From positions 1 through 64,000 of the forward strand of contig NZ_JACHCQ010000034.1 of NCBI RefSeq assembly GCF_014205835.1: a stretch of 64,000 nt of DNA, in the 5' to 3' direction. The stretch comes from Pedobacter sp. AK013. Its GTDB lineage: Bacteria; Bacteroidota; Bacteroidia; Sphingobacteriales; Sphingobacteriaceae. The notes beneath the pieces were generated by a model that ran no database searches, was not told the origin of the DNA, and saw only the letters and a program-made list of their open reading frames with translations. Positions 55,966 to 64,000 of this stretch are shown here, piece after piece (the stretch's first letter is position 1; each line of letters begins with the position of its first letter). Made by a program: the position numbers and the translations under genes.

Positions 55966-56904
55966 TTAAACCAACTTCATTTCTGCCAGTACACTGTTCA
56001 TATTTCTTACTGCATCGGCACTTTTGTTAAATGCGGCCTGCTCATTGTCGGTTAATTTAAAATCGATGATTTTTTCCCAGCCGCTGCGGCCTATAATTAC
56101 AGGTACGCCCAGGCAGATATCTTGTTGCCCGTATTCTCCTTCGAGAGAAACACAGCAGGTAAATAATTTTTTCTCATCACGCAAAATGGCTTCAACCAAT
56201 GCCGCGCCTGCTGCACCTGGAGCATACCAGGCCGACGTTCCGATCAGGCCAGTTAAAGTGGCGCCACCAACCATGGTGTCAGCCGCAACTTTATCAAGCG
56301 TAGCTTTATCCAATAAATTACTTACCGGTAAACTTTGGTAGGTAGCTAAACGGATTAATGGAATCATGGTGGTATCGCCATGGCCGCCAATTACAAAACC
56401 TTGTAGATCGTTAGGATTGCAATTTAAAGCTTGCGATAAATAGAACTTAAAGCGCGAGCTATCTAAAGTGCCACCCATACCTATAATGCGGTTTTTTGGT
56501 AGGCCTAAAGATTTCAGGGCTAAATAAGTCATGGTATCCATTGGATTGCTGATCACGATAATGATCGCCTCTGGAGAGAATTTTAAAATATTTTCGGCAA
56601 CGCCCTTAACAATGCCAGCATTAATACCGATTAGTTCTTCGCGGGTCATACCCGGTTTGCGGGGCAATCCTGACGTAATTACTACCACATCCGAACCAGC
56701 AGTTTTGCTGTAATCGCCCGTTACACCGATAATTTTGGTGTCGAAACCTAAAAGGGTTGCGGTTTGCATCATGTCAATCGCTTTACCTTCGGCAAAACCC
56801 TCTTTAATATCCAATAATACAAGTTCGTTCGCTAATTCTTTGCGGGCAATATTATCTGCACAAGTGGCACCAACTGCGCCTGCGCCAACAACCGTTACTT
56901 TCAT
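55966..56904 (-). CDS. mdh: Malate dehydrogenase
   Basis: A 312-residue NAD-dependent dehydrogenase of the TCA cycle. Rossmann motif GAGAVGATCAD at the N-terminus; substrate-binding GLPRKPGMTREELIGINAGI; catalytic His in GFVIGGHGDTTMIPLIRL. The Arg-rich active-site loop (RKPGMTR) favours malate over lactate. I start at ATG 56904, because MKVTVVGAGAVG is the standard N-terminus; the longer frame to 56985 runs into non-coding DNA. Confidence 0.93.
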   Translation of the reverse strand: MKVTVVGAGAVGATCADNIARKELANELVLLDIKEGFAEGKAIDMMQTATLLGFDTKIIGVTGDYSKTAGSDVVVITSGLPRKPGMTREELIGINAGIVKGVAENILKFSPEAIIIVISNPMDTMTYLALKSLGLPKNRIIGMGGTLDSSRFKFYLSQALNCNPNDLQGFVIGGHGDTTMIPLIRLATYQSLPVSNLLDKATLDKVAADTMVGGATLTGLIGTSAWYAPGAAGAALVEAILRDEKKLFTCCVSLEGEYGQQDICLGVPVIIGRSGWEKIIDFKLTDNEQAAFNKSADAVRNMNSVLAEMKLV

Positions 56905-57052
56905 ATATTTTATTTTAATGGTTTGCGTATCGTTAAATCCTAATCGAAGGTAGAAATAAATATAAGGTTTAAAAATCCTTTTCAAAACTTTATAATTTAA
57001 ACCTGCGTTTACTTAATAGAGATTGAACAGTGGTTTTTTGTTCTAAGAAATT

Positions 57053-57205
57053 ATGAAAAACAAAGCCATTTCTAATATAGATCTTTATTATGGTAGCGAA
57101 CTTAAATGGAAGCAGATTTATTTGGTGCGTATTATTGAAAGGTGCAGGCAGAAAGAATATGAGGGGAGTGAGCTGGTGAGTCAAGAATATTTTTATCATT
57201 TTTAA
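57053..57205 (+). CDS. Possible small hypothetical protein
   Basis: A 50-residue open frame (MKNKAISNIDLYYGSELKWK ... RCRQKEYEGSELVSQEYFYH) in the gap between mdh and dnaE. It has no signal or membrane segment, and no family is recognised. Codons are plausible and the composition is protein-like, but the gap also carries repeat sequence, so it may be a remnant. No promoter or terminator was seen. Confidence 0.28.
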   Translation: MKNKAISNIDLYYGSELKWKQIYLVRIIERCRQKEYEGSELVSQEYFYHF

Positions 57206-57210
57206 GTTTT

Positions 57211-57240
57211 TGTCATTCAGAGCCCAGCGAAGAATCTTTT
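57211..57240. repeat. GTCATTCTGAG-type dispersed repeat
   Basis: TGTCATTCAGAGCCCAGCG, AAGAATCTTTT is nearly identical to the inverse of 51532-51559. It lies in the mdh-dnaE gap. Confidence 0.6.
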
Positions 57241-57336
57241 TTAATGAATCCGGGATTAATGTTTAAAAAAGCTTGAGAGGTTTGACTGCCATATTTTTGT
57301 TGATAAAATCCTGACAACTTCAACCCTCAAATTCCT

Positions 57337-57344
57337 TATTTTTG
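57337..57344 (+). promoter_or_regulatory. dnaE promoter -7 box
   Basis: TATTTTTG matches TAnnTTTG. Transcription would begin near 57351, upstream of ATG 57390; this argues against the TTG at 57342 as the start of translation. Confidence 0.55.
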
Positions 57345-57389
57345 AAGAACCGTTATTATTCTGAAACGGTTAATTCTTTACTGCACAAT

Positions 57390-60300
57390 ATGTACTTAAT
57401 TTTTGATACCGAAACCACTGGTTTGCCACGTAATTATAATGCACCCATTACCGATACGGATAATTGGCCGCGTTGTATACAGATTGCCTGGCAATTGCAT
57501 GATGAGATGGGGAGATTGGTTGAACATCAGGATTATCTGGTTAAACCAGAGGGGTTTAATATTCCGTACGATGCAGAACGGATACATGGTATTTCTACTG
57601 AACTGGCAGCTGAACAAGGTATCAGTTTCGACGAAATGCTGGCTAAATTTAACGAGGTTTTAAATAAGGCAAAGTTTATCGTAGGGCAAAATGTTGGTTT
57701 CGATGTGAACATCATGGGCTGTGAGTTTCACCGTTTTGGGGTCGCCAACCGTTTAGCAGAAATGCCTGTTTTGGATACCTGTACCGAAGTTACCGCCCAA
57801 CTTTTACAATTGCCAGGAGGTAGGGGTGGAAGATTTAAACTGCCAACCTTAACCGAGTTACACTCTTATTTGTTTGGTGTTCCTTTTAACGAAGCCCACA
57901 ACGCAACTGCCGATGTGGAAGCAACTACACGTTGTTTCTTAGAATTGGTAAAAAGAGAGGTCTTTAAAAAAGAAGAATTACAGGTTGATGTAGAATATTT
58001 TCCTCGTTTTAGGGAGGTAAATCCAGCTACTATTGAAGGTGTTGGTTTAAAACACATTAATTTAAAAGCTGCTTCTGATGAAATCCGCAAACGCCAGCAA
58101 AAAACGGAAGGCGGCGGAATTTCTAAACAAACACTTGCAGATAATAAACAAGAGCTTGCAGCAGCTACTTTTGTGCATTTGCACAACCATACCCAATTTT
58201 CGGTATTGCAGAGTACCATTAGTATCCCAGATCTGGTAAAAGCTGCGGCAGCACAAAAAATGCCAGCGGTAGCCATGACCGATCATGCGAACATGATGGG
58301 GGCTTTTCACTTTGTAAATCATGTTTTAAACCATAACAAAGCTGCCGAAGCAAAAAATGCTGCCGCAATTGAAGCGGGCGAGCGGCCAACAGAGGTGGTA
58401 ATGACACCTATTGTTGGAGTTGAATTTTTTGTTTGTGGCAACCACTTAGACCGGACAGCAAAAGATAATGGTTACCAGATGGTACTGTTGGCGAAAAATA
58501 AAAAAGGCTATCATAACCTGGCTAAAATGTCGTCTATTGCCTATACCAAAGGTTTTTATTACGTTCCACGTATTGATAGGCAGGTAATTGAACAGTACAA
58601 AGAAGATATTATTGTCCTTTCCGGAAACCTTTCCGGAGAGATTTCGAATAAAATATTAAATCTCGGCGAAAATCAGGCAGAAGAAGCTTTACTTTGGTGG
58701 AAAGCCCAATTTGGTGATGATTTTTACATAGAGGTAATGCGCCATAACCAGGAAGATGAAAACCGTGTAAACGAAACTTTGATTGCCCTGGCCAATAAAC
58801 ATGCCGTTAAACTGGTGGCCACCAATAATACTTATTACATTAATAAAAAGGATGCCAATGCGCACGACATTTTACTTTGTGTAAAAGACGGTGAAAAACA
58901 AGCCACACCGATTGGTCGCGGTCGTGGATACCGTTATGGATTGCCAAACCAAGAATACTATTTCAAATCGGCCGATGAAATGAAGGCGCTTTTTGCTGAT
59001 TTGCCCGAGGCAATTTTGAATATTCAGGAAATTTTGGATAAGGTTGAAATTTACAAACTTGCCCGCGAGGTACTCTTACCAAAATTCGATATTCCTGATG
59101 AATTTTTGGTTGCCGAGGATGAAGCCGATGGTGGAAAACGTGGTGAAAACAAGTTTTTAAGACATTTAACCTACGAAGGTGCTAAGCGCCGATACGGAAC
59201 ATTAACGGATGATGTTATCGAACGTTTGGATTTCGAGCTGGCAACGATCGAAAAAACCGGTTACCCGGGTTATTTCCTGATTGTACAGGATTTTATCGCG
59301 GAAGCGCGAAACCTCGATGTATCGGTTGGTCCAGGCAGGGGGTCGGCGGCAGGTTCTGCTGTTGCTTATTGCCTCGGGATTACCAACATTGACCCGATTA
59401 AATACGATCTCCTGTTCGAGCGTTTCTTAAATCCGGATCGTGTATCCATGCCCGATATTGATATCGATTTTGATGATGAGGGTCGTGGCAGGGTAATGGA
59501 CTATGTAATTAATAAATATGGCGCCAACCAGGTAGCACAGATTATTACTTATGGCACCATGGCCGCCAAATCGTCTATCCGCGATACGGCACGTGTGTTA
59601 GATTTGCCATTGTTTGAGGCCGATAAAATTGCCAAGCTCATTCCGAACATGAAGCTGGCTAAAATCTTTAACCTTGACGAAAAAAGCTTAAAAGATGCTT
59701 TGCGGCCTGATGAATATGAGAAAGTTGTAGAACTTAAAAACCTCGGTAGCCAGAAAGATTTAAGTGCCGAAACCATTCAGCAGGCACAGGTTTTAGAGGG
59801 GTCGTTGCGTAACACAGGTATCCACGCCTGCGGGGTTATTATTACACCGAGCGATATTACCAATTTTGTTCCGGTATCAGTAGCCAAAGATTCTGATTTA
59901 TATGTTACCCAGTTTGATAACTCCGTTGTAGAAAGCGCGGGTTTATTGAAGATGGACTTTTTGGGTTTAAAAACCCTTACCCTAATAAAGGATACCGTAA
60001 AACTGGTTAAAAAAAGGTTTGGTATCGATCTTGATCCAGATAATTTCCCTATTGATGATGCCCTGACCTATGAACTTTTCCAGCGTGGTGAAACCATCGG
60101 GATTTTTCAGTACGAGAGTCCGGGTATGCAGAAATATATGAAGGAGCTAAAACCAACGGTTTTTGACGATTTAATTGCGATGAACGCATTATATCGCCCA
60201 GGACCAATGGAGTACATTCCAAGTTTCGTTCGCCGTAAAAATGGCGAAGAAGAAATTAAGTACGATTTAGATGCCTGCGAAGAGTATTTGAAAGAAACTT

Positions 60301-61823
60301 ACGGAATTACCGTTTACCAGGAGCAGGTAATGCTTTTATCGCAGAAACTGGCCGGATTTACCAAAGGTGAGGCCGACGTACTGCGTAAGGCAATGGGTAA
60401 GAAGCAGAAAGAAGTTCTAGATAAAATGAAGCCGAAGTTTGTGAAACAAGCGGCCGAAAAAGGTCACGATGCTGCAACTTTGGAAAAAATATGGAAAGAT
60501 TGGGAAGCATTTGCATCCTATGCTTTCAACAAATCGCACTCTACCTGTTATGCATGGATTGCCTATCAAACCGCATACCTAAAAGCACATTACCCTGCCG
60601 AATATATGGCTGCAGTACTATCCAATAACATGAGCGATATTAAACAGGTGGCTTTCTTCATGGAAGAGTGCCGCCAAATGAGTGTTACCGTACTAGGGCC
60701 TGATGTTAACGAATCCGATCTTAAATTTTCGGTAAATGCCAAGGGCGAAGTCCGTTTCGGTATGTCGGCAGTAAAAGGTGTTGGTGAAAAGGCCGTAGAA
60801 AGTATTATTGAAGAAAGATCGGCAAATGGCCCTTATATTAATGTGTACGATTTCGCCAAGCGATCCAACACACGCATTGTAAATAAAAAAGCTTACGAAA
60901 GTTTTGTATATAGTGGTGCTTTCGATGCATTTGGAGGTCATAGGGCACAGTATTTTTATATCGGTCCGAACGATAAAATGAACGGCATTGAAAAGATTAT
61001 TAAATATGCCAACGATTTTCAAAACAATGAAAGTACCTCACAAGCTTCTTTGTTTGGCGGCTCTAAAGCTGACCTCATTTTAGAACCAAGTTTGCCAGTT
61101 GCGCCAGAATGGGCATTAATGGATAGGTTAAAATACGAAAAAGATGCTATTGGGATTTTTCTATCTGGCCACCCTTTAGATAATTATAAACTCGAGCTCG
61201 ATAAATTCTGTACACATGGTGTTAAACAGCTGAGTATCATTAATAAGGTGCGCATGGGCGATAGCAACGAGGATATATTGGCCGAATTCGAAAAATTAAA
61301 AAACCGCGAGCTTTGTGTAGGCGGACTCGTAGTTACGGCATCGCAAAGGATTACCAAAACGGGTAAGCCATTTGGTACTTTTGTTTTCGAAGATTATGAC
61401 GATGCAAGTGAAATGGCCTTGTTTGGTGAAGATTTTCTAAAGTTTAAATCGTTTTTAACCGAAGGATATTTTTTACAGATTAGAGGCCGGGTTGGTGAGC
61501 GTTTTGGTAAAGCCGGCGATTGGGAATTTAAAATCACCGCCATTAATTTAATGTCTGAACTGAGGGATAAATTGGCGAAAAGTTTAACTATCCAAGTACC
61601 AATTGAACGGGTTAACGATCAACTGATGCGCGAGATTGAAGCTATATTAGCAGACAATAAGGCAAATTCTGAGCAGCAGAACTGCCAACTTAACTTCGCT
61701 GTTTTTGATCGGGAAAAAGAGATTATGCTGGATATGCCTTCCAAAAATCTTAAAATAAATCCAAGCAATAAGTTTTTGGAACAATTACTAGGGCTCAATG
61801 TTGTTAATTACAAGCTGAACTAA
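57390..61823 (+). CDS. dnaE: DNA polymerase III alpha subunit with N-terminal DnaQ-type exonuclease
   Basis: A 1477-residue replicative polymerase. Residues 1-~190 are a DnaQ-like 3'-5' exonuclease: ExoI Asp6/Glu8 (FDTETTG), ExoII Asp105 (GQNVGFDVNIM), ExoIII His170 and Asp175 (HNATADVE). A PHP domain begins about 260 (VHLHNHTQFSVLQ; AMTDHANMMGAF). The polymerase core follows (GPGRGSAAGSAVAY; RVSMPDIDIDFDDEGRGR; VYQEQVM; AYAFNKSHSTCYAWIAYQTA), then an OB domain near the C-terminus. The proofreading domain fused to DnaE replaces a separate epsilon subunit, a layout known in Bacteroidota. I chose ATG 57390 because MYLIFDTETTG is the expected first strand. Confidence 0.95.
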   Translation: MYLIFDTETTGLPRNYNAPITDTDNWPRCIQIAWQLHDEMGRLVEHQDYLVKPEGFNIPYDAERIHGISTELAAEQGISFDEMLAKFNEVLNKAKFIVGQNVGFDVNIMGCEFHRFGVANRLAEMPVLDTCTEVTAQLLQLPGGRGGRFKLPTLTELHSYLFGVPFNEAHNATADVEATTRCFLELVKREVFKKEELQVDVEYFPRFREVNPATIEGVGLKHINLKAASDEIRKRQQKTEGGGISKQTLADNKQELAAATFVHLHNHTQFSVLQSTISIPDLVKAAAAQKMPAVAMTDHANMMGAFHFVNHVLNHNKAAEAKNAAAIEAGERPTEVVMTPIVGVEFFVCGNHLDRTAKDNGYQMVLLAKNKKGYHNLAKMSSIAYTKGFYYVPRIDRQVIEQYKEDIIVLSGNLSGEISNKILNLGENQAEEALLWWKAQFGDDFYIEVMRHNQEDENRVNETLIALANKHAVKLVATNNTYYINKKDANAHDILLCVKDGEKQATPIGRGRGYRYGLPNQEYYFKSADEMKALFADLPEAILNIQEILDKVEIYKLAREVLLPKFDIPDEFLVAEDEADGGKRGENKFLRHLTYEGAKRRYGTLTDDVIERLDFELATIEKTGYPGYFLIVQDFIAEARNLDVSVGPGRGSAAGSAVAYCLGITNIDPIKYDLLFERFLNPDRVSMPDIDIDFDDEGRGRVMDYVINKYGANQVAQIITYGTMAAKSSIRDTARVLDLPLFEADKIAKLIPNMKLAKIFNLDEKSLKDALRPDEYEKVVELKNLGSQKDLSAETIQQAQVLEGSLRNTGIHACGVIITPSDITNFVPVSVAKDSDLYVTQFDNSVVESAGLLKMDFLGLKTLTLIKDTVKLVKKRFGIDLDPDNFPIDDALTYELFQRGETIGIFQYESPGMQKYMKELKPTVFDDLIAMNALYRPGPMEYIPSFVRRKNGEEEIKYDLDACEEYLKETYGITVYQEQVMLLSQKLAGFTKGEADVLRKAMGKKQKEVLDKMKPKFVKQAAEKGHDAATLEKIWKDWEAFASYAFNKSHSTCYAWIAYQTAYLKAHYPAEYMAAVLSNNMSDIKQVAFFMEECRQMSVTVLGPDVNESDLKFSVNAKGEVRFGMSAVKGVGEKAVESIIEERSANGPYINVYDFAKRSNTRIVNKKAYESFVYSGAFDAFGGHRAQYFYIGPNDKMNGIEKIIKYANDFQNNESTSQASLFGGSKADLILEPSLPVAPEWALMDRLKYEKDAIGIFLSGHPLDNYKLELDKFCTHGVKQLSIINKVRMGDSNEDILAEFEKLKNRELCVGGLVVTASQRITKTGKPFGTFVFEDYDDASEMALFGEDFLKFKSFLTEGYFLQIRGRVGERFGKAGDWEFKITAINLMSELRDKLAKSLTIQVPIERVNDQLMREIEAILADNKANSEQQNCQLNFAVFDREKEIMLDMPSKNLKINPSNKFLEQLLGLNVVNYKLN

Positions 61824-61905
61824 GGGTGAAGGTAGAAGGCTTAAAGGCTTAGGCGCCCAAAACCTTCCACCCTCGACCTTTATACCTTCTACCTCAAAAT
61901 AATGT
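61824..61905. repeat. AAAGG-type repeat (family D relative) after dnaE
   Basis: GGTGAAGGTAGAAGGCTTA, AAGGCTTAGG faces CCTTCCACCCTCGACC and TACCTTCTACCTC as imperfect inverted halves directly after the dnaE stop codon. It could act as a 3' hairpin of the mRNA. Confidence 0.5.
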
Positions 61906-61926
61906 CAAATTGACATTACAGATGGG

Positions 61927-61955
61927 TTGGCATTACAATTGAATACATATATTTG
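61927..61955 (+). promoter_or_regulatory. trxA promoter
   Basis: TTG (61927-61929), an 18-bp spacer and TATATTTG (61948-61955) give a good Bacteroidota promoter, with transcription starting just before the trxA ATG at 61974. Confidence 0.72.
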
Positions 61956-61973
61956 AACATAAAAAAAATAATT

Positions 61974-62294
61974 ATGGCATTAGAAATCACAGATGCAAAC
62001 TTCGAGGAGCTTGTATTAAAATCAGATAAACCCGTATTAGTAGATTTTTGGGCAGAATGGTGTGGCCCTTGTCGCATGGTTGGTCCGGTAGTAGAAGAAA
62101 TCGCAAAAGAATATGATGGCAAAGCGGTAGTTGGAAAAGTAAATGTTGATAACAACCCTCAAATTTCAATGCAGTTTGGTATCCGTAACATCCCAGCTTT
62201 ATTATACTTTAAAGGTGGTGAAGTTGTTGACAAACAAGTTGGTGCTGTTCCAAAATCAGTATTGGCAGAAAAATTAAACAAGCAATTGGCTTAG
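61974..62294 (+). CDS. trxA: Thioredoxin
   Basis: A 106-residue thioredoxin with the redox site WCGPC (Cys30 and Cys33, [12 protein letters not shown]), the cis-Pro loop ([13 protein letters not shown]) and the normal fold length. It reduces protein disulfides in the cytosol together with thioredoxin reductase. I use ATG 61974 because seven extra residues from 61953 would fall in the promoter/leader. Terminator at 62344. Confidence 0.95.
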   Translation: MALEITDANFEELVLKSDKPVLVDFWAEWCGPCRMVGPVVEEIAKEYDGKAVVGKVNVDNNPQISMQFGIRNIPALLYFKGGEVVDKQVGAVPKSVLAEKLNKQLA

Positions 62295-62343
62295 TTTAAG
62301 CTTAAAACAAAAATAGCAAAGCCCAAGGGCTTGTAACATATTT

Positions 62344-62379
62344 AAAACCCAAGTTCATTTGATGGATTTGGGTTTTTTA
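62344..62379 (+). terminator. trxA terminator
   Basis: AAACCCAA (62345-62352) pairs with TTGGGTTT (62368-62375), then TTTTA. The 3' arm also contains the TTTG used as -33 element of the next promoter. Confidence 0.82.
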
Positions 62380-62396
62380 TTGCAAACATAATTTTG
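62367..62396 (+). promoter_or_regulatory. Promoter of the sugar dehydrogenase gene
   Basis: TTTG (62367-62370) and TAATTTTG (62389-62396), 18 bp apart, match the consensus; the -33 box is inside the terminator stem of trxA. Confidence 0.65.
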
Positions 62397-62421
62397 TTTC
62401 TTTAATAAAAAACTCACAATC

Positions 62422-63639
62422 ATGTCTATTAACTTATTTAACAGTAAAACTTTGGGTATTTTATTGGCAGGTATAACACTAAACTGTGCAAATATTGCAT
62501 GTGTATCGGCGCAGAATCCTGTTGAAACTAATGAACCATCTGCGGATTATAAGCCGGCATTTGCCGGGCAGACCCGAATTGCAGGCGTAAAGACCAAAAC
62601 CCCTCTGGATATCAAGATTATTAATGAAAAGTTAGAAAATCCGTGGGCCATTTCAGTTCTTCCGAATGGTGGTTTCCTAATTACACAAAAGCAGGGTACC
62701 ATGGTAATCCTTACGCCAGATGGTAAATTAAGCAAAAAAATAATCGGTTTACCGAAGGTAGATCCTTCAGGCCAGGGTGGTTTATTAGATGTAACCTTAG
62801 ACCCGAACTTTGCAAAAAATAGGATGATTTATTGGGCTTATTCAGAGCCACAAGATAAAGGTGTTTTATTGGCCATTGCCAAAGGTAAACTAGCGGCTAA
62901 TGAAACTACCATAGAAAACCAAACCATTATTTACCGCGCTACGCCAGCTTATGGCGGTAAACTGCAGTACGGATCGAGAATTGTTTTCGATAAAAATGGT
63001 AATTTATTTGTAAGTACAGGTGAACGTTCGGGAAATGATATCAGAATACAGGCGCAGTACTTAAATTCTTCGCTAGGGAAAATTCTGCATCTTACTACTG
63101 ATGGAAAAGCAGTTGCCAATGGGCCATTTGCAGGTAAAGCCGATGCCCGACCTGAAATTTATGCTTATGGACTCCGTAATCCGGATGGTTTAGCCATTAA
63201 TCCCACAACCGGAGATTTATGGGAAGCCGAATTTGGGCCGAAAGGTGGCGATGAGGTGAACATTATTAAACCGGGCAAAAATTATGGTTGGCCGATTATT
63301 ACCTACGGAACAGAATACAGTGGAAAAAAAGTTGGAGATGGTATTACACAGAAAGAAGGTATGGAACAACCGGTTTATTACTGGAACCCAAGTATTTCGC
63401 CTGGTTGTATAGCTTTTTATAACAGTAACAGCATAGCCGAGTGGAAAGGCAATTTATTTGTAGGTGGTTTAAGTGGTTCGCATATTATCCGATTGGTGAT
63501 AAAAGATGACAAAATTGTTGGCGAAGAGCGTTTACTGGAAGGTAAAGGCGAACGTTTCCGCGATATGGTGGAGGGCAAAGATGGAGCACTTTATTCGGTA
63601 ACCGATAACGGACATTTATATAGGATAGCGAAGAAATAA
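62422..63639 (+). CDS. PQQ-dependent sugar dehydrogenase (GSDH family)
   Basis: A 405-residue secreted beta-propeller: signal peptide with cleavage near VSAQ, then six-blade propeller motifs. Diagnostic stretches: NPWAISVLPNGGFLITQKQG, SGQGGLLDVTLDPNFAKNR, YGLRNPDGLAINPTTGDLWE and EFGPKGGDEVNIIKPGKNYG. This is the soluble glucose/sorbosone dehydrogenase (GSDH, YliI/aldose sugar dehydrogenase) family, which oxidises aldoses in the periplasm using PQQ. No PQQ biosynthesis gene is nearby, so the cofactor may be scavenged. Sugar specificity is not readable. Two terminator hairpins follow. Confidence 0.88.
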   Translation: MSINLFNSKTLGILLAGITLNCANIACVSAQNPVETNEPSADYKPAFAGQTRIAGVKTKTPLDIKIINEKLENPWAISVLPNGGFLITQKQGTMVILTPDGKLSKKIIGLPKVDPSGQGGLLDVTLDPNFAKNRMIYWAYSEPQDKGVLLAIAKGKLAANETTIENQTIIYRATPAYGGKLQYGSRIVFDKNGNLFVSTGERSGNDIRIQAQYLNSSLGKILHLTTDGKAVANGPFAGKADARPEIYAYGLRNPDGLAINPTTGDLWEAEFGPKGGDEVNIIKPGKNYGWPIITYGTEYSGKKVGDGITQKEGMEQPVYYWNPSISPGCIAFYNSNSIAEWKGNLFVGGLSGSHIIRLVIKDDKIVGEERLLEGKGERFRDMVEGKDGALYSVTDNGHLYRIAKK

Positions 63640-63648
63640 TTAGTTTTT

Positions 63649-63686
63649 AAACCTATCAGATTTCGAATAAATTGATAGGTTTTTTA
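63649..63686 (+). terminator. First terminator after the sugar dehydrogenase gene
   Basis: AAACCTATCA (63649-63658) pairs with TGATAGGTTT (63673-63682), followed by TTTT. Confidence 0.85.
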
Positions 63687-63693
63687 AAATATT

Positions 63694-63728
63694 AATCCCG
63701 AATTCTTTTGAGTTCGGGATTTTTTTTG
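63694..63728 (+). terminator. Second terminator, tandem
   Basis: AATCCCGAA (63694-63702) pairs with TTCGGGATT (63713-63721), followed by a run of T. It backs up the first hairpin. Confidence 0.85.
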
Positions 63729-63734
63729 GGGGGA

Positions 63735-64000
63735 ATGGGAGGCTGTTTTTCATCAGGACTTTCAGTCCCGCTCCGTTTTATCCTGATGAAGGATCAGGAT
63801 GCTCACTACTATCGGGTTTATTTACAAGGGACAGCAGCATAGTCGGTGCCACCTAAACCCGACCATGGCGGGATGCCGAGTTAGCACTTATTTTTATTAT
63901 TGTACGGCGTGCTTGCTTGTTTCACGGCTTCATCGGCAGAAGCAGGGGGCGGGAGTGTTGCAACCCATCATCAAATTAGAAACCAGATACTATTTAAAAA
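63735..64000. repeat. Dispersed repeat family A, copy 3
   Basis: The last 265 bases contain CAGTCCCGCTCCGTTTTATC, then CACTACTATCGGGTTTATTT, then GGTGCCACCTAAACCCGACC and ATGGCGGGATGCCGAG. These match the two inverted arms of the 13255-13620 element (GCTTTACTCCG ... GGGTTTA and GCCACCTAAACCC...). The gene-free region runs off the window and no gene is seen in it. Confidence 0.65.

Noticed and set aside
56990-57199. 69-codon minus-strand frame upstream of mdh
   Set aside because: Phe/Lys/Ile-rich AT-driven frame with no plausible domain; overlaps the mdh promoter area.

Overview
The window looks like a chromosomal segment of a Bacteroidota bacterium, most likely order Sphingobacteriales and close to Pedobacter. 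The basis is an AT-rich genome, repeated TAnnTTTG -7 promoter boxes (the Bacteroidota sigma consensus), almost no Shine-Dalgarno sequences, a TonB-dependent receptor with a CarboxypepD_reg-like N-terminus, the rpsU-xerC-hpf order, and a DnaQ-type exonuclease fused to DnaE. The genus is inferred from protein flavour, not from a search.

Layout. 1-8.8 kb is accessory: an Mpo1-like membrane protein, a TonB-dependent receptor with a beta-helix lipoprotein, then a scar holding a decayed small basic gene, an IS4-family transposase relic, an M57-type metalloprotease lipoprotein, the C-terminal stump of a second copy of the lipoprotein, and an intact copy of the small basic gene. I read this as an old tandem duplication in which each copy lost a different gene. 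8.9-16 kb holds a transglutaminase-like protein, a two-domain acyltransferase resembling OlsF-type aminolipid synthases, a helix-hairpin-helix protein, an acyl-CoA dehydrogenase and small proteins.

16-32 kb is the translation/transcription core: rpsU-xerC-hpf, tRNA-Thr-Tyr-Gly-Thr, tuf, tRNA-Trp, secE, nusG, rplK, rplA, rplJ, rplL, rpoB, rpoC. Promoters, a long rplK leader and several internal hairpins can be seen. 32-45 kb mixes an outer-membrane FadL/GDSL-lipoprotein pair behind a palindromic operator, tRNA maintenance genes (miaA, CCA-adding family enzyme, threonylcarbamoyladenylate synthase), lipoproteins, dapD with a GT4 glycosyltransferase, an S4 protein, EcsC, a guanine deaminase and an OmpH-like chaperone. 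45-57 kb holds gyrB, a bestrophin/stress-protein pair, an OmpR-type two-component system, an SRPBCC protein, a truncated globin, two peptidases, an AraC regulator and mdh. 57-64 kb holds dnaE, trxA and a PQQ-type sugar dehydrogenase.

The coding content is mostly housekeeping, and I see no defence island, CRISPR array, prophage or biosynthetic cluster. The less ordinary signals lie between and around genes: the duplication with reciprocal decay, four families of dispersed intergenic repeats (some supplying codons, a stop codon or promoter parts to neighbours), strong Shine-Dalgarno sequences on rpsU and hpf, a perfect operator filling the promoter spacer of the fadL-like gene, 11-bp tandem repeats in front of the stress/bestrophin pair next to the two-component system, and several probably leaderless promoters.
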